From contig VKHC01000672.1 of assembly GCA_015143735.1 (NCBI GenBank), positions 1 through 10,258 of the forward strand: a stretch of 10,258 nucleotides of DNA, given 5' to 3'. The DNA is from Synura sp. LO234KE. Taxonomy: Eukaryota; Sar; Synurophyceae; Synurales; Mallomonadaceae. Both the position numbers and the translations under genes were made by a program. Positions 1-8,457 of the stretch are shown in pieces. Position 1 is the stretch's first letter, and each line of letters starts with the position of its first letter. Below the pieces are notes generated by a model, which was not told where the DNA came from, made no database searches, and saw only the letters and a list, made by a program, of their open reading frames with translations.

Positions 1-51
1 CGAAGTAATAGAGTAGAAGTGTACCATAACACGCGAAGTAGTCCTGAAACC

Positions 52-204
52 CTATATGGCTTCCCATGCCATAACAACGTAAAGGACATGTAGTTCCCCA
101 GCGCGATGTGGGTTGGAGGTGAATACGTCAAAGAGGAACTGCATGACACACAGAATTTTGGGGTCCTCGCGCTGAAATTCAAATTTCTTTGTGACGAGCC
201 GACC
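52..204 (-). CDS. Candidate exon of an unidentified gene, minus strand
   Basis: After an acceptor-like TTTCTGCAG ending at 205, the frame reads RAGRLVTKKFEFQREDPK and then a hydrophobic helical stretch (VMQFLFDVF, LHVLYVVMAWEAI) to TAG at 52-54. The residues look natural but I recognise no family. The frame also stays open further upstream to about 406. It competes with the + strand model at 191-475, and at most one is likely real. Confidence 0.3.
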   Translation of the reverse strand, partial: GRLVTKKFEFQREDPKILCVMQFLFDVFTSNPHRAGELHVLYVVMAWEAI

Positions 205-475
205 AGCCCTACTGCAGAAATCTGGAGTAAACATGCACCTTCTAGATGAGCTGGGCGAATCTTCGGTGCTGGATATTGTCCAATGTGATATGGCGATGGC
301 TATAAACGACAGTCTCTGTGTAATCGAGATTGGTAACTGTTGCGGTCCAAATCGCAGGGGTAGCTTGTCCCGACTAAAGAAAATATGTAGAAGGCTTCCT
401 CTGTTTCAGCAGGTGGGGCCAGCAAAGCCGTTTGTGCTTGGAAGCGCACGTGCTTGTAGTAAACGCTTTCACTAG
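191..475 (+). CDS. Candidate gene fragment, plus strand (alternative to the minus-strand exon)
   Basis: The frame from 176 encodes SGVNMHLLDELGESSVLDIV and MAINDSLCVIEI. A convincing intron follows at 333-409: donor GTAACT, a GACTAAAG branch-like site, a pyrimidine tract and TTTCAG. Splicing gives ...VIEIAGGASKAVCAWKRTCL and a TAG, a short terminal exon. No family is recognised, and a TGA at 173 closes the frame upstream unless an acceptor lies between. It overlaps the antisense candidate at 52-204. Confidence 0.3.
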   Translation: MTSRPALLQKSGVNMHLLDELGESSVLDIVQCDMAMAINDSLCVIEIGNCCGPNRRGSLSRLKKICRRLPLFQQVGPAKPFVLGSARACSKRFH

Positions 476-853
476 TAACGCTTGTCAGGGTAATACTGGC
501 ATGAAAATCAATGCTATGGGCCCAAGAAACGCCGTATACTACAAAATGTATATTTCTTTATAGTACGTAAAATATTAAAACGCACTTGTATATGAAATCT
601 GGTGCCGTGTTTGTTCTACTTTGGTCAACTTTGATGATATTTTAAAAGCGGTAATTTTTCCCCGGAAGTCCTGGGAAGTACGTTTGTGCTTGATGATAGC
701 GTTATTTGGGAATATGAACCATCATAGATGGCGTATTTCGATATCTAACCATGCAAACTCTTTTCGATGTTGAATTCAGAATAGTTGAAAACGTTTTTCG
801 CTTACTTAGGCCCCACACTCACGTAATTAAGTGATATTTTTGCAAGAGCGTCC
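476..853. other. AT-rich non-coding stretch
   Basis: I see no sustained open frame, RNA gene or repeat here. The composition is AT-rich with several short T and A runs. It is presumably intergenic. Confidence 0.6.
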
Positions 854-1039
854 CTGAAGGATTTTAGCGCTTTCTCTATCCGCTTGGGCATGTGCGATAA
901 AGTGGATTTCGTACCCTCTTAAGACTTTCATCGGGCCTATTAGGCCTTCGTCGTGTTACAGTCACTCTAGAACTGCCAGCACTACATCCCCGAACACGCA
1001 CATGCCCAAGCGGTTTGAGAAACCGCCAAAATCTTTCAG
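854..1039. repeat. Long imperfect inverted repeat (43-bp arms, 100-bp centre), MITE- or foldback-like
   Basis: The left arm 854-896 and right arm 997-1039 are inverted copies matching at about 38 of 43 positions. The innermost 17 bp (880-896 and 997-1013, CCGCTTGGGCATGTGCG and its complement) match perfectly. The 100-bp centre has no open frame and contains a small GGCCTA-T-TAGGCC palindrome near 937-949. The size and shape fit a small non-autonomous inverted-repeat element or a transcribed hairpin. No target-site duplication is evident directly outside the arms. Confidence 0.65.
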
Positions 1040-1257
1040 TCACTGGTCATGTATCGCTTCAAGTAATATGCTTCCTGCAGGAACTTTATTACCAGCCGTT
1101 TTATATTCAAATATTTTTAAGCGACAGTGGTAGTAATAAAAAGTAATCGTTAGATTTATAAAGTAATTGCTATTTCCCATCAAAAGTATTTTGTTGACAC
1201 ATTGTAATATTTTATAAGGCAACAACGTGTTCTAAGTGTTTCTTTTAGTTTCTCGCT

Positions 1258-1524
1258 ATGATAAGAGGAGGAACAAAACAAGCGACCTTTACATATGATC
1301 ATCGTGGTTATATATATGGCTCCTGTCCTATGGTTGCTGGCCCAATCACCGTTGAACCTGACAGTTCTCAACTTATTCTGTATTATACACCGTTGGATCC
1401 ATTGCTGCCTCTTCCGCTCGAGCGAGAAATATTTTGGGCCCCGTCGCTTGATTCTCTTCTGCTTCAAATCCATCACTTTTTTGATTTTGACGTGGCTCCT
1501 GTGACCTTCGAGTTCTTAAAGTAA
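1258..1524 (+). CDS. Unassigned open frame adjacent to the LINE 5' end
   Basis: It has 88 codons from ATG 1258 to TAA 1522, ending seven bases before the first LINE-derived codon. The residues look protein-like (acidic/hydrophobic, with PLDPLLPLPLEREIFWAPSL in the middle), but I recognise no domain. A pyrimidine-rich TTTCTTTTAG just upstream could be a splice acceptor, so it may be an exon of a gene interrupted by the retrotransposon. Overlapping frames on the same and the opposite strand are also open, so chance is quite possible. Confidence 0.25.
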   Translation: MIRGGTKQATFTYDHRGYIYGSCPMVAGPITVEPDSSQLILYYTPLDPLLPLPLEREIFWAPSLDSLLLQIHHFFDFDVAPVTFEFLK

Positions 1525-1530
1525 ATATAA

Positions 1531-1842
1531 CTGGCAATTTCCTCTCTTGCTTTGCAGCACACGCCTCATCCTGACAATCATGTTATTCTGGGAGGGAACC
1601 TGAACAGCACCTAGCGGGACTGTAAACCAAATGGTGGAGGTTACGCTCCCCCTATCAATCGCTGGGTCCGGGATGTGAGCTGGCGCTCTTGGCGAGACGA
1701 TCTTCCCGATCTCAACCCTCCGGTCACCCGACCCACTGCTCGTCTCTCCTACGGTTGTAGACGTAGACCATGCATTTATTCTTAGTTCTGTGCTACATGT
1801 AAACAGCAACAGCGTCGGCATCGGTTCTGGCTGGGTTTGATT
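1531..1842 (+). pseudogene. LINE AP-type endonuclease remnant (C-terminal part)
   Basis: The frame starting after TAA at 1528 reads HPDNHVILGGNLNST at 1567-1611. This matches the conserved V-x-L-G-G-D-x-N block of LINE endonucleases, but the catalytic Asp is Asn here (G-N-L-N), and a TAG follows at 1612. The frame then resumes with a KPNGGGYAPPINRWVRD-like stretch. In another frame, VDVDHAFIL at 1757-1783 resembles the late R-I-D-x-I/V block. The N-terminal half of the domain is absent. It is inactive by truncation, stop and frameshift. Confidence 0.7.
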
Positions 1843-1989
1843 CTCGTATCAGCTCCCTGTGCTAGTAATCACGTCTGAGCAATTGCAGTCCCCTGGTGTT
1901 TTCCAACCTTCGAGTCTTCTCACCTTCGAAACCTCACTGGCTGCGTTCCGGATCGCTTTTTCGGCTCGTCCAATCCGCCCAACGGTTTC

Positions 1990-3090
1990 GCTCGTTCCTG
2001 TTTTGGCTGATCAGCACAAAGTGTATGAAGGAGACCTTTGTCCCACTCCAGGTTGTCGACGACACGGACCCAATCGGCGATTACATTGGAAATCCCGGAG
2101 TAATTCTCAATGGGCGTGTGCCACGGAACCACTCCAAGACTTTATTGAATTTTCAAGAGTCTTTGGAGTTGAGCTTTTGGTAAGCGACATATAGATTCAT
2201 GCCTGGCTGTGGAAGTGGCTTGTTTTGGTACCTAAGTCTTCCTCGACGACGATCTCTGACCTTCCTCCAACCATGCTCATGGAAGTCCTCTGCGTAAGGT
2301 TCGGACAGGTCAGGACTAATTGTCCGTCGGATCCTACCGCTCATGTAATTTTCTGACCCCCTCTCAGCATACCTATATCTCTCCTCTCGAGGTACGGATA
2401 CCGCAAATATTCAGCTTCTCAACACGCTCGAGGTCTGGACTCGCCGCTACCCTTTATGCTAGCTTGTGGGACATATCCAAGGCTTTTGACTCGGGGTCAC
2501 GTCCCCTCATTATTCGCTGCTGGCAACGCCTTGGCGTATCCACAGAACTTGTGGAATGGCTAGTGGCCCTCGACCTGGGATGTCACGCTATTATTCGTTC
2601 CAACTTTGCCTTAGAAATTATGAAAAAGAATGGGCTTGAAGCGCCTAACCGTTTCCCTTCTCGCCGGAGCAAGGTACAGAGCAAGGCGATATTCAGAGTT
2701 CTTTTACGTGGCTGGCGGACTTCGATGTTTTTTTATATTGCTTGCTGCGGATCAAGATTCTCTAGAGATCACTTCTATCTTCTGAAACCAGACGGAAGTC
2801 TTCACAGAACTCGTGATGTGTGTTACGCTGATGATGATCTGCAATCCCAGGCAATCCATCTTGACGGCCTCTAATGTATGGCTGCCCTCTGGTTTCTGTG
2901 CTTGCTCTTGCTTTCAATTTATCCATCGCATTCAAAAAGCTCCGTGTCGTCCCCTATTTTGGTCTATGTCCTCCCCCTGCTCCAAACTTCTCGTACTCCA
3001 TTTAGCCGGGTGGAATGCACAGCCTGTCCCAATTCGTGCTCAAGAAACCTTTCGTAGTGTAGGAGTTGACTATCCAATCAACCTATATAA
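1990..3090 (+). pseudogene. LINE reverse transcriptase remnant with frameshifts
   Basis: Motifs are in order but in shifting frames. PLQVVDD and GNPGVILNGR (about 2040-2120) are the leader segment. RGTDTANIQLLNTLE (2388-2432) is the fingers block. WDISKAFDS (2467-2493) is palm motif A with its Asp. EQGTEQGD (2667-2690, different frame) is motif B, normally GQGD. CYADDD (2821-2838) is motif C with the intact YADD catalytic pair. NLSIAFKKLRVVPYFGL (about 2916-2966) and TFRSVGVDYPINL are later blocks, again in two frames. At least four frame changes and a stop at 3003 separate the pieces. In an intact element this domain copies RNA into DNA at the nicked target. Confidence 0.85.
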
Positions 3091-3460
3091 ATTTCTGTTT
3101 GATGTTCTTGCTTTGTAATAAATGCGATACTTTGGAAAAGTTTGTTTTTAAATAATCTGCATGTATTTGAAATGGAAGCGTTTCTCATGCCGATTTTACT
3201 TGGTTCTTATTTTGCATATTATGGCACTCTGTTATTCCAATTTGAGGGATTTTTTTTCCAAAAATTGCAAAGCTTAAAGCTCAAAATTGCACTTTCAGTA
3301 CACTAGCAAAGCAAGCTATGGATTTCTTCTTACTTGCAGCTGATGCTAGCTAGATCAGGACGGCTTTCTCTACTTTCCCCGCCTAAGTCTCGCAAGTGGC
3401 CATACGCTATTGATAGCAGGGCGGATGCAAATTTATTACTGTCGCCGATTGGTTTTGAAT

Positions 3461-3619
3461 ATGGTTGATCAAGAATATTTTGGCTCTGTAGACCTAGCAG
3501 TAGGCGAATTCGCCAAAGTTTTACTAAAAATGCTCTGTTTATTTATACACACATTGCACAAAAATTATGGTTTAAACCCAGAGGAGCTGGTTGGAAAAAT
3601 AAGAACAAAACATCGATAA
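3461..3619 (+). CDS. Unassigned small open frame or exon in the AT-rich insert
   Basis: From ATG 3461 (the frame is open back to 3410) it encodes about 52 residues, predicted mostly helical. The stretch VGEFAKVLLKMLCLFIHTL is followed by GLNPEELVGKI and a basic end. The helix-loop-helix shape with N-PEELV-x-KI is loosely like the C-terminal part of MazG-type pyrophosphohydrolases, but the usual acidic residue is Lys, so I do not assign the family. It may be a fragment of a host or element gene, or a chance frame. A near-perfect palindrome overlaps its stop. Confidence 0.25.
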   Translation: MVDQEYFGSVDLAVGEFAKVLLKMLCLFIHTLHKNYGLNPEELVGKIRTKHR

Positions 3620-3628
3620 TATCGATGT
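3610..3628. repeat. 8-bp inverted repeat with 3-nt loop
   Basis: The arms ACATCGAT and ATCGATGT are perfect complements around AAT. The structure sits at the stop codon of the small open frame in the AT-rich insert. It may be a chance hairpin or a terminal element of an insertion. Confidence 0.5.
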
Positions 3629-4689
3629 AAAAATGTCATTTTAAAGGGCAAACAATTAAAGCGTAAAAAAGGACTACCTCCTCCTGTTCTCCTTGCTCTC
3701 AAAAATATTTGCATAGCACTGTACGTAATAAAATATTTTTAGAATCAAATCTTTGTTACTCCGTTAAAATTTTGACGATTCCTTAATACTCGCGGGAATT
3801 CTTCGTGCAAAGTACTTATATGAATCTCTTCCGGAGGGGCGCTCCGTCTTTATTTTTATTCTCTGCAGGGCCTTGGTTCAGGCCATTAACACCTACCTCT
3901 TCATATGTCTCTACCACCATGGAGGCACTTCAGCATATGCTTCAACAGCGTCTCAATCCGGATGTTCTTATCGTCTCAGATGTTACGATGCCATCAGCAC
4001 TTCCTGAGCCTTCCTCATTACACATTGATCAAGGGGGTATGTAAAATCGTCCTGTGCTTATGCGCACTCGGGGGAGAGTCTTGCTGAGGTCCTCTCTACC
4101 TACTCACCTATACATGATGAAGGATCCTTCTCCGTTCGGTCTTTCAGCTGTGCGGGTCGCTTTCAGTTTGCTGTATTGTCTGGTCCTGGCGCAATTTAAC
4201 GACCTCTACTTATTTTGCTCACGCTGGTAAAGTGTTGGCATGGTCTCGAAGCGCATCTCCTTGCCTCACGTTCTCGAGATGTCCATTGACAACACCATGG
4301 TGACGCCCCCAAATGGACGGATGTTACGCTTCAGTAGTAATAAACCTTATTTGGTTTTAAGCATCTTGCTCCTGTTAAACACTCTATCCCCTCGAGCCTA
4401 CTATGAACCCCATGCATTTGAACGGCGTTGATCTGTTGGCCACAACCGGGCCAAGCAATGGCGCACTCCCTATGACCGAAAGCTATGAAGCTCATGGAAA
4501 CTGTGTACTTCAAACATCCCTCAGGAATATGAGTATAATGCGCATATATATAGACTATGTCTCTCTCCTCTTTATTTGCTACACGGACAGCTAACAGCTC
4601 AGAGACTCTTCTCTAAAGATTTCCGTCAAACCCCAGTATTATTCGGAAGCTTCTCCAACTGGTTTGTGACGATCAGGGCCATCGCATCG

Positions 4690-4840
4690 GTCTTGGCATT
4701 TTGTACTGCCCTGTGTCAGATCAAGGCCATGAGAATTTACGGAAGGTTCTTCTTGAGTGTTCTTGCTTCCACACAGATAGGAAGGGCGCAATTTGGGCCG
4801 CTTGGCGTGAGGCTACATACCTGACCGCTGTCGCGACTTC
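4690..4840 (+). pseudogene. LINE Cys/His knuckle remnant upstream of RNase H
   Basis: The frame reads YCPVSDQGHENLRKVLLECS (about 4701-4760) followed by DRKGAIWAAWREAT. This resembles the C-P-x-C...E-x-L-x-H-x-L-x-x-C knuckle often found between RT and RNase H in LINE proteins, where it helps bind nucleic acid. One Cys of the expected pair appears lost. The assignment rests on motif shape and position only. Confidence 0.5.
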
Positions 4841-5054
4841 CTTTTTGGTGTCCCCGTCCTTTCCGTCCCCGTCGCCCGTCTGGTAAGTTGAGATTAATAT
4901 GCGGTACGGGTTGGACTGATCGCGGGTGTATTTTATCGTGGATGGTTTCTCTCGGCCTGAATATGGTGCTTTCAAGTATCAAGCGGCACCTGAAATGTAC
5001 TTAGCGGAGATCTCTGTAGTTCCAAAAATCCCTCCGCTTTGGCCAAACTATTCA

Positions 5055-5490
5055 GTCTTCACTGATGGTTTTGCGGTGACTAGCCCTCCTTTCGCCGTTG
5101 GCTCGGGGCTTCACATTCTCGACCCGAAGGGGGCGACTGTGCATCACGACTGGGGGCCTTGAGTTTTGTTGACTCCTCCTGGTACACAATTAATGCGGGA
5201 GAATTGACGGCGCTCACCGTTGTCCTCAAGTGAATTCTGGACCAGTTTTCTTTGCCTTCAAGACAGTTTACAACATTTACACGAACTCTGCCTACGCTCA
5301 GAAGCACCTTCACTTTCCTAAGAAATAACTGGCTGCCCACAAGGCTATGGAGGCGCGGCGGTTGCTCGACCAAGCTCGCTCCTGCACCTTTCCTACGCTG
5401 ATATGAACTAACGCGCACACCAAGAGAAATACTCCAGTCGCGACCGGAGATTGTGAGGCGGATGCCCTCGCTCTTCTTGTACGAAGCAGC
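5055..5490 (+). pseudogene. LINE RNase H domain remnant
   Basis: VFTDG at 5055-5069 gives the first catalytic Asp. AGELTAL at 5195-5215, in a different frame, gives the Glu. IYTNSAYA at 5275-5298, in a third frame, carries Asn at 5284 where the family usually has Asp (T-D-S-A-Y-A). HTKRNTPVATGDCEADALAL at 5416-5475 supplies the late His and the final Asp. A TGA at 5231 and at least two frameshifts break the domain. In an active element it would degrade the RNA strand of the hybrid after reverse transcription. All four motif blocks are recognisable, so the assignment is firm although the domain is dead. Confidence 0.8.
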
Positions 5491-5780
5491 CGCACTTACT
5501 TGTGCCTCGTCGTCCTTTGAAACACCGTGCTGTAGCCGGTCTTGATAGTATACCGGCGTATTCTAAACGCTCCGTGTGGCTCCCGTCTTTGTTACTAAGT
5601 TTCCTCACACGACATTTTTGCGTCCCCTCGCCCCCGCCCCGCGGGAGGGTCGATGACTGCAAGGGCTGGAGGCAAACCAGTGCCTTGGCTCCGCGGTAGC
5701 CCCTCGCCGGGTGGTGGGTCCTCACACTCGGTGCCACGGGATTCGCCACATGATTCATGGGAGGTGGTTTGGTTTCTCCT

Positions 5781-6393
5781 TCTACTTTCTCCCTTAATCT
5801 AGCCACAAAATTTTCGCAAATATAAATAACTGTCAACACATTTCTCACTTTGTTTATTGGTGATTGTATTATTATTGCTGGTGCTCAAACTGTATTTTCA
5901 TGCGTCCATTGGATCCATATCGTCTTTCTCCCCATACGTCTGCACATTATATCAACAATTAATTATCCTTTTGTTGGGAATCATTCTGTACCCTATAAAT
6001 AGTCCTCGTGACCGATTACAAATACTTCAACATAATTTCCCAATGTTATTCCCCCTTCTACGGAAGCATTAGAGAATTAAAATAGAAGCAATTAACTATT
6101 TCTCAGTACCGTACTCAAGCGCGTTTCTTGTATTGAAATAAAGTAAGTAAGACTCCTAATACCACCCTCTAAATACAAATTCCAATCTGCACCAGGGTTG
6201 ATTTTAGAACCAAAATTAAAATTAGAACTTCAATTTAATACATGCACATATTGATAGGAGGATGCGCCTTATGCACAATAAAGGTGAACAAAGTATGAAA
6301 GTTACTCGTAAACAAACTCGTCGATTCTCGAAGATTCTTGGAGTTTCCCACATGACCTCTCACTTTTTGATTTATGCCATGAGATCACTAGCG
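5781..6393. other. AT-rich intergenic region between LINE and RNF113/CWC24 3' end
   Basis: There is no supported gene. It should hold the 3' UTR and poly(A) site of the minus-strand RNF113/CWC24 gene. The nearest canonical AATAAA on that strand is far downstream (about 5853); an ATAAAT variant lies about 20 bases after the stop. Confidence 0.55.
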
Positions 6394-8298
6394 TTATTTT
6401 TCTGACACCCACTCCCACTGACTCTTTGTTGGTACGTCCTCCCGGTCAAAAGCACGCAACAGAATGGGCTGGTGAGAATCCACACCGGTTCCCTCACCGC
6501 TACCAAGAGGAGCAGTACCCGCGTGTCCGACTCTAATTTCATCAGCGGTCCCACCGCGTTCTGTCAAAGAGGATTCGGTCACAGTACCTGTGTACGAATT
6601 TCCTCCGCTTCCAGCTTTGCTTATTTTTTTCAACAGTTTTGTCGCCGCATTGAACACTCCATTCGTCGGTTTTTTGCATACAAAGCAAAGGCTGCTTTTC
6701 TTAGCATGACTTACGGCGCATTTGTAGCAAAAATAGTGCCGGCAAAGCGTTACAATCGGATTGGTGAAGCTCGCCCGACAGATGAAACAAGCAAAGGGAA
6801 GGGTCTCCGCGCCGTCCCCGTCCCCAGGTACATCGATTTCATAATTCTCTTCCCCGTCATCGTTCCCTGTCACTATCCCGCTGCCGCTGACGTCAGCCTC
6901 CCCACCCCCCATGAAGGTCTGGACACTGTCCTCGAGCTTCTTCCGCTTGCGTGCTTGTTCTGCGTCCCACTCCTTCTCCAGCTGCCACCCCGACTTGTAG
7001 TCTCCGCGGTCATGGAGGAACTTGCACTGATCTGCCACAAGTCGGTCAGCGAAGTGGGAGCACGTGATTCTATCAGGCGCTTGGTCCAAAGTATTCGTTC
7101 GTATTTAATCTTTCCGTACAAGTGAATTTGCGAACTGCGCGTACACAAGAAAGGCTAGGGCGACAGACAAGATGAATGACGACCGGAGTCGGGTCGATAT
7201 CTAAGCACGCTATTTACACCCCAAACGACTAAAGTACGGAAACTGAGAGAAACTGAGAGACCTACCTCCGTACCCGCAGAAGCCCGTTTCCTTGTAGTCC
7301 TTGCAAATGTCGGGCTACAACGAATGTGAAAGGATAGATGACGATTATTGAATTGCTCGAGCCGCGTGCGGGCTCTACCCTCGGATTAAGCAAGGAGAGC
7401 GGTGACCACCTGGTAGTCGAACCGTGCCGAGTTGCGGACGAAGATAGGGGCTCTTATCGGCCCCTGCGTGCTGTAAAACGCGAAATCAGCAATTTTCGAG
7501 GAGAACGAACGGAAGTTAAACGCACCCAGTGTATTTATTGCTGCCCACTTGTGAGATATCCTTCTTAATGAAGTTCTTGTATCCCGCCTGACCACGATAT
7601 ATCCCTGAGAGTTTTTCGGCAAGGAAAAGAAGAAGTTGATTATGGCGAATACAGGGCCTATATAATGATACTTATGTCATTGAATGGCAAAATGATTTCG
7701 TCATGAGACGCGACCGACACGCAGCCAACTCCACAAGAAACGCGGGGAATGTTCCATCGAGAGTGGAGAATTGTATGCCAAGTCTGAAGCGATCAAACAA
7801 ATACGCTCGACCACAAGTTCACACCTGGATTATCATCAACTAAGCCATTCTCATTCAACTTGATGTTTCTCTCCAGTATAGCACGCGCGTCTCTAATGTT
7901 GTGATGTTATTTATCATGCAACATATATGACCTAATTTCTACCGATCGGTTGCCGTATCGACTTCCGTTATATATGTAGCATGACCCGCATATTGCTGAG
8001 GCTTTGAATCTTTTGAAGATTTGTAAATTGTTGAGCTACAAGTCTCATCATTATTTCCATTTATTTTAGTTGAAGATGAACTTATTAATATATCTTTTCG
8101 CTTTCTTTCGACAGCACGTAAATCAATATCAACATCCTGAGGAAATTTGAGACTCTAGAATAGGATAACATTATATTTTACATGTTCTGCCTCTGTCCAA
8201 TAAGTGCCATGCGAATCCTCCTCAGTGACGGCCTTCCTGCAGTTTTTGATGCTGTGGAAATTATCCCTTTGTCTTTTTTTAAATTGAACACTAGACAT
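6394..8298 (-). CDS. RNF113 / CWC24: RNF113/Cwc24 family spliceosomal CCCH-RING protein, seven exons, complete
   Basis: Exons on the minus strand: 8298-8182, 8136-7943, 7892-7825, 7604-7526, 7470-7410, 7314-7266 and 7031-6394. All six introns are GT-AG with matching phases, giving 1206 nt or 401 residues plus stop TAA. ATG at 8298 follows an in-frame TAG two codons upstream. Residues 6-11 (FKKRQR) match the basic N-terminal family motif. Other family blocks are IYKSS, TEVDTATDRDARAILER, IYRGQAGYKNFIKKD, GPIRAP and ARFDYQPDICKDYKETGF. The CCCH finger is C177-x8-C186-x5-C192-x3-H196. It is followed by HDRGDYKSGWQLEKEW, a Gly/Asp-rich linker (about 230-266), and a C3HC4 RING at 271-308 (C271, C274, C286, H288, C291, C294, C305, C308). 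Family members act in the nucleus in the activated spliceosome and guide 5' splice-site choice before the first step; the human homologue is also a ubiquitin ligase. The tail after the RING is longer than in the human protein as I recall it. Family identity is near certain; exon borders are inferred from splice motifs and homology. Confidence 0.95.
7241..7260. repeat. Perfect 10-bp tandem duplication in RNF113/CWC24 intron 6
   Basis: The 10-mer aactgagaga occurs twice back to back. On the minus strand it gives a CT-rich run immediately after the intron 6 donor (GTAGGT at 7265-7260). It probably reflects local slippage, and it could act as an intronic splicing element. Confidence 0.6.
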
Positions 8299-8457
8299 AA
8301 GCTATTCAAGGCATAAAAATGTTGAAAAAGTAATCAGCTACAAAGCTGGAAATGCAGAAAGTTGTAGTAAGTCATCGTAGAGCACTAAGTTTCCTTTTTT
8401 AAAATCTCGAATACAAATACACAATAAATCCAAATCCACGAATTATCTTTTGTAAAA
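8299..8457. promoter_or_regulatory. Shared divergent promoter region
   Basis: The proposed start codons of the RNF113/CWC24 gene (minus, 8298) and the TPR gene (plus, 8458) face away from each other across 159 bp. Both 5' UTRs and both core promoters must lie here or overlap the genes. The region is AT-rich with T- and A-tracts near 8392-8404. I see no clear TATA box or other nameable motif. A consensus-like donor GTAAGT at 8367 points + and could begin a 5' UTR intron ending at AG 8522. Confidence 0.6.

Larger units (their letters stand above)
3095..3800. other. AT-rich segment interrupting the LINE; possible nested insertion
   Basis: LINE motifs stop after DYPINL near 3090 and resume around 3805-3840. 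The intervening roughly 700 bp is markedly AT-rich, holds a short unassigned open frame (3410-3619) and a palindrome (3610-3628), and shows none of the RT-family blocks. I did not find terminal repeats or a target-site duplication at its edges, so it could be a nested insertion or simply a diverged part of the element. Confidence 0.4.
1531..5780 (+). mobile_element. Decayed, 5'-truncated non-LTR retrotransposon (LINE: EN-RT-RNase H)
   Basis: In order on the + strand are the end of an AP-type endonuclease (1531-1842), an RT fingers/palm region (about 1990-2880), a thumb region (2889-3090), a connection region with a P-x4-HIDQGG block (about 3830-4050), a Cys/His knuckle (about 4700-4830), and RNase H (5055-5490). 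Recognisable motifs shift repeatedly between the three frames and are broken by in-frame stops, so this is a non-functional copy. The missing front of the endonuclease fits the 5' truncation typical of LINE insertion. About 3095-3800 is AT-rich without LINE motifs and may be a nested insertion. After RNase H comes a GC-rich stretch (to about 5780), likely the 3' UTR; no poly(A) tail or clear target-site duplication was found. The ends are approximate. Confidence 0.85.

Noticed and set aside
5640-5760. GC-rich stretch with CCGCGG and GGGTGGTGGG as a possible structured RNA
   Set aside because: It directly follows the LINE RNase H and is better explained as its 3' UTR. I could not find a convincing long stem.
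5408-5848. 146-codon minus-strand frame
   Set aside because: It is antisense to the RNase H remnant and the GC-rich LINE 3' end. It has basic, Arg-rich composition typical of a shadow frame.
6472-7125. 217-codon open frame on the + strand
   Set aside because: It is antisense to the last RNF113/CWC24 exon, whose minus-strand product has complete RING and CCCH residues. The + product shows no domain.
6873-7148. 91-codon minus-strand frame overlapping the start of the last RNF113/CWC24 exon
   Set aside because: It is an out-of-frame shadow running through intron 6. The real upstream coding sequence is in exon 7314-7266.
8252-8260. CCACAG acceptor-like site inside RNF113/CWC24 exon 1
   Set aside because: Reading through it keeps the frame and preserves the FKKRQR N-terminal family motif with an ATG at 8298, so no intron is needed.
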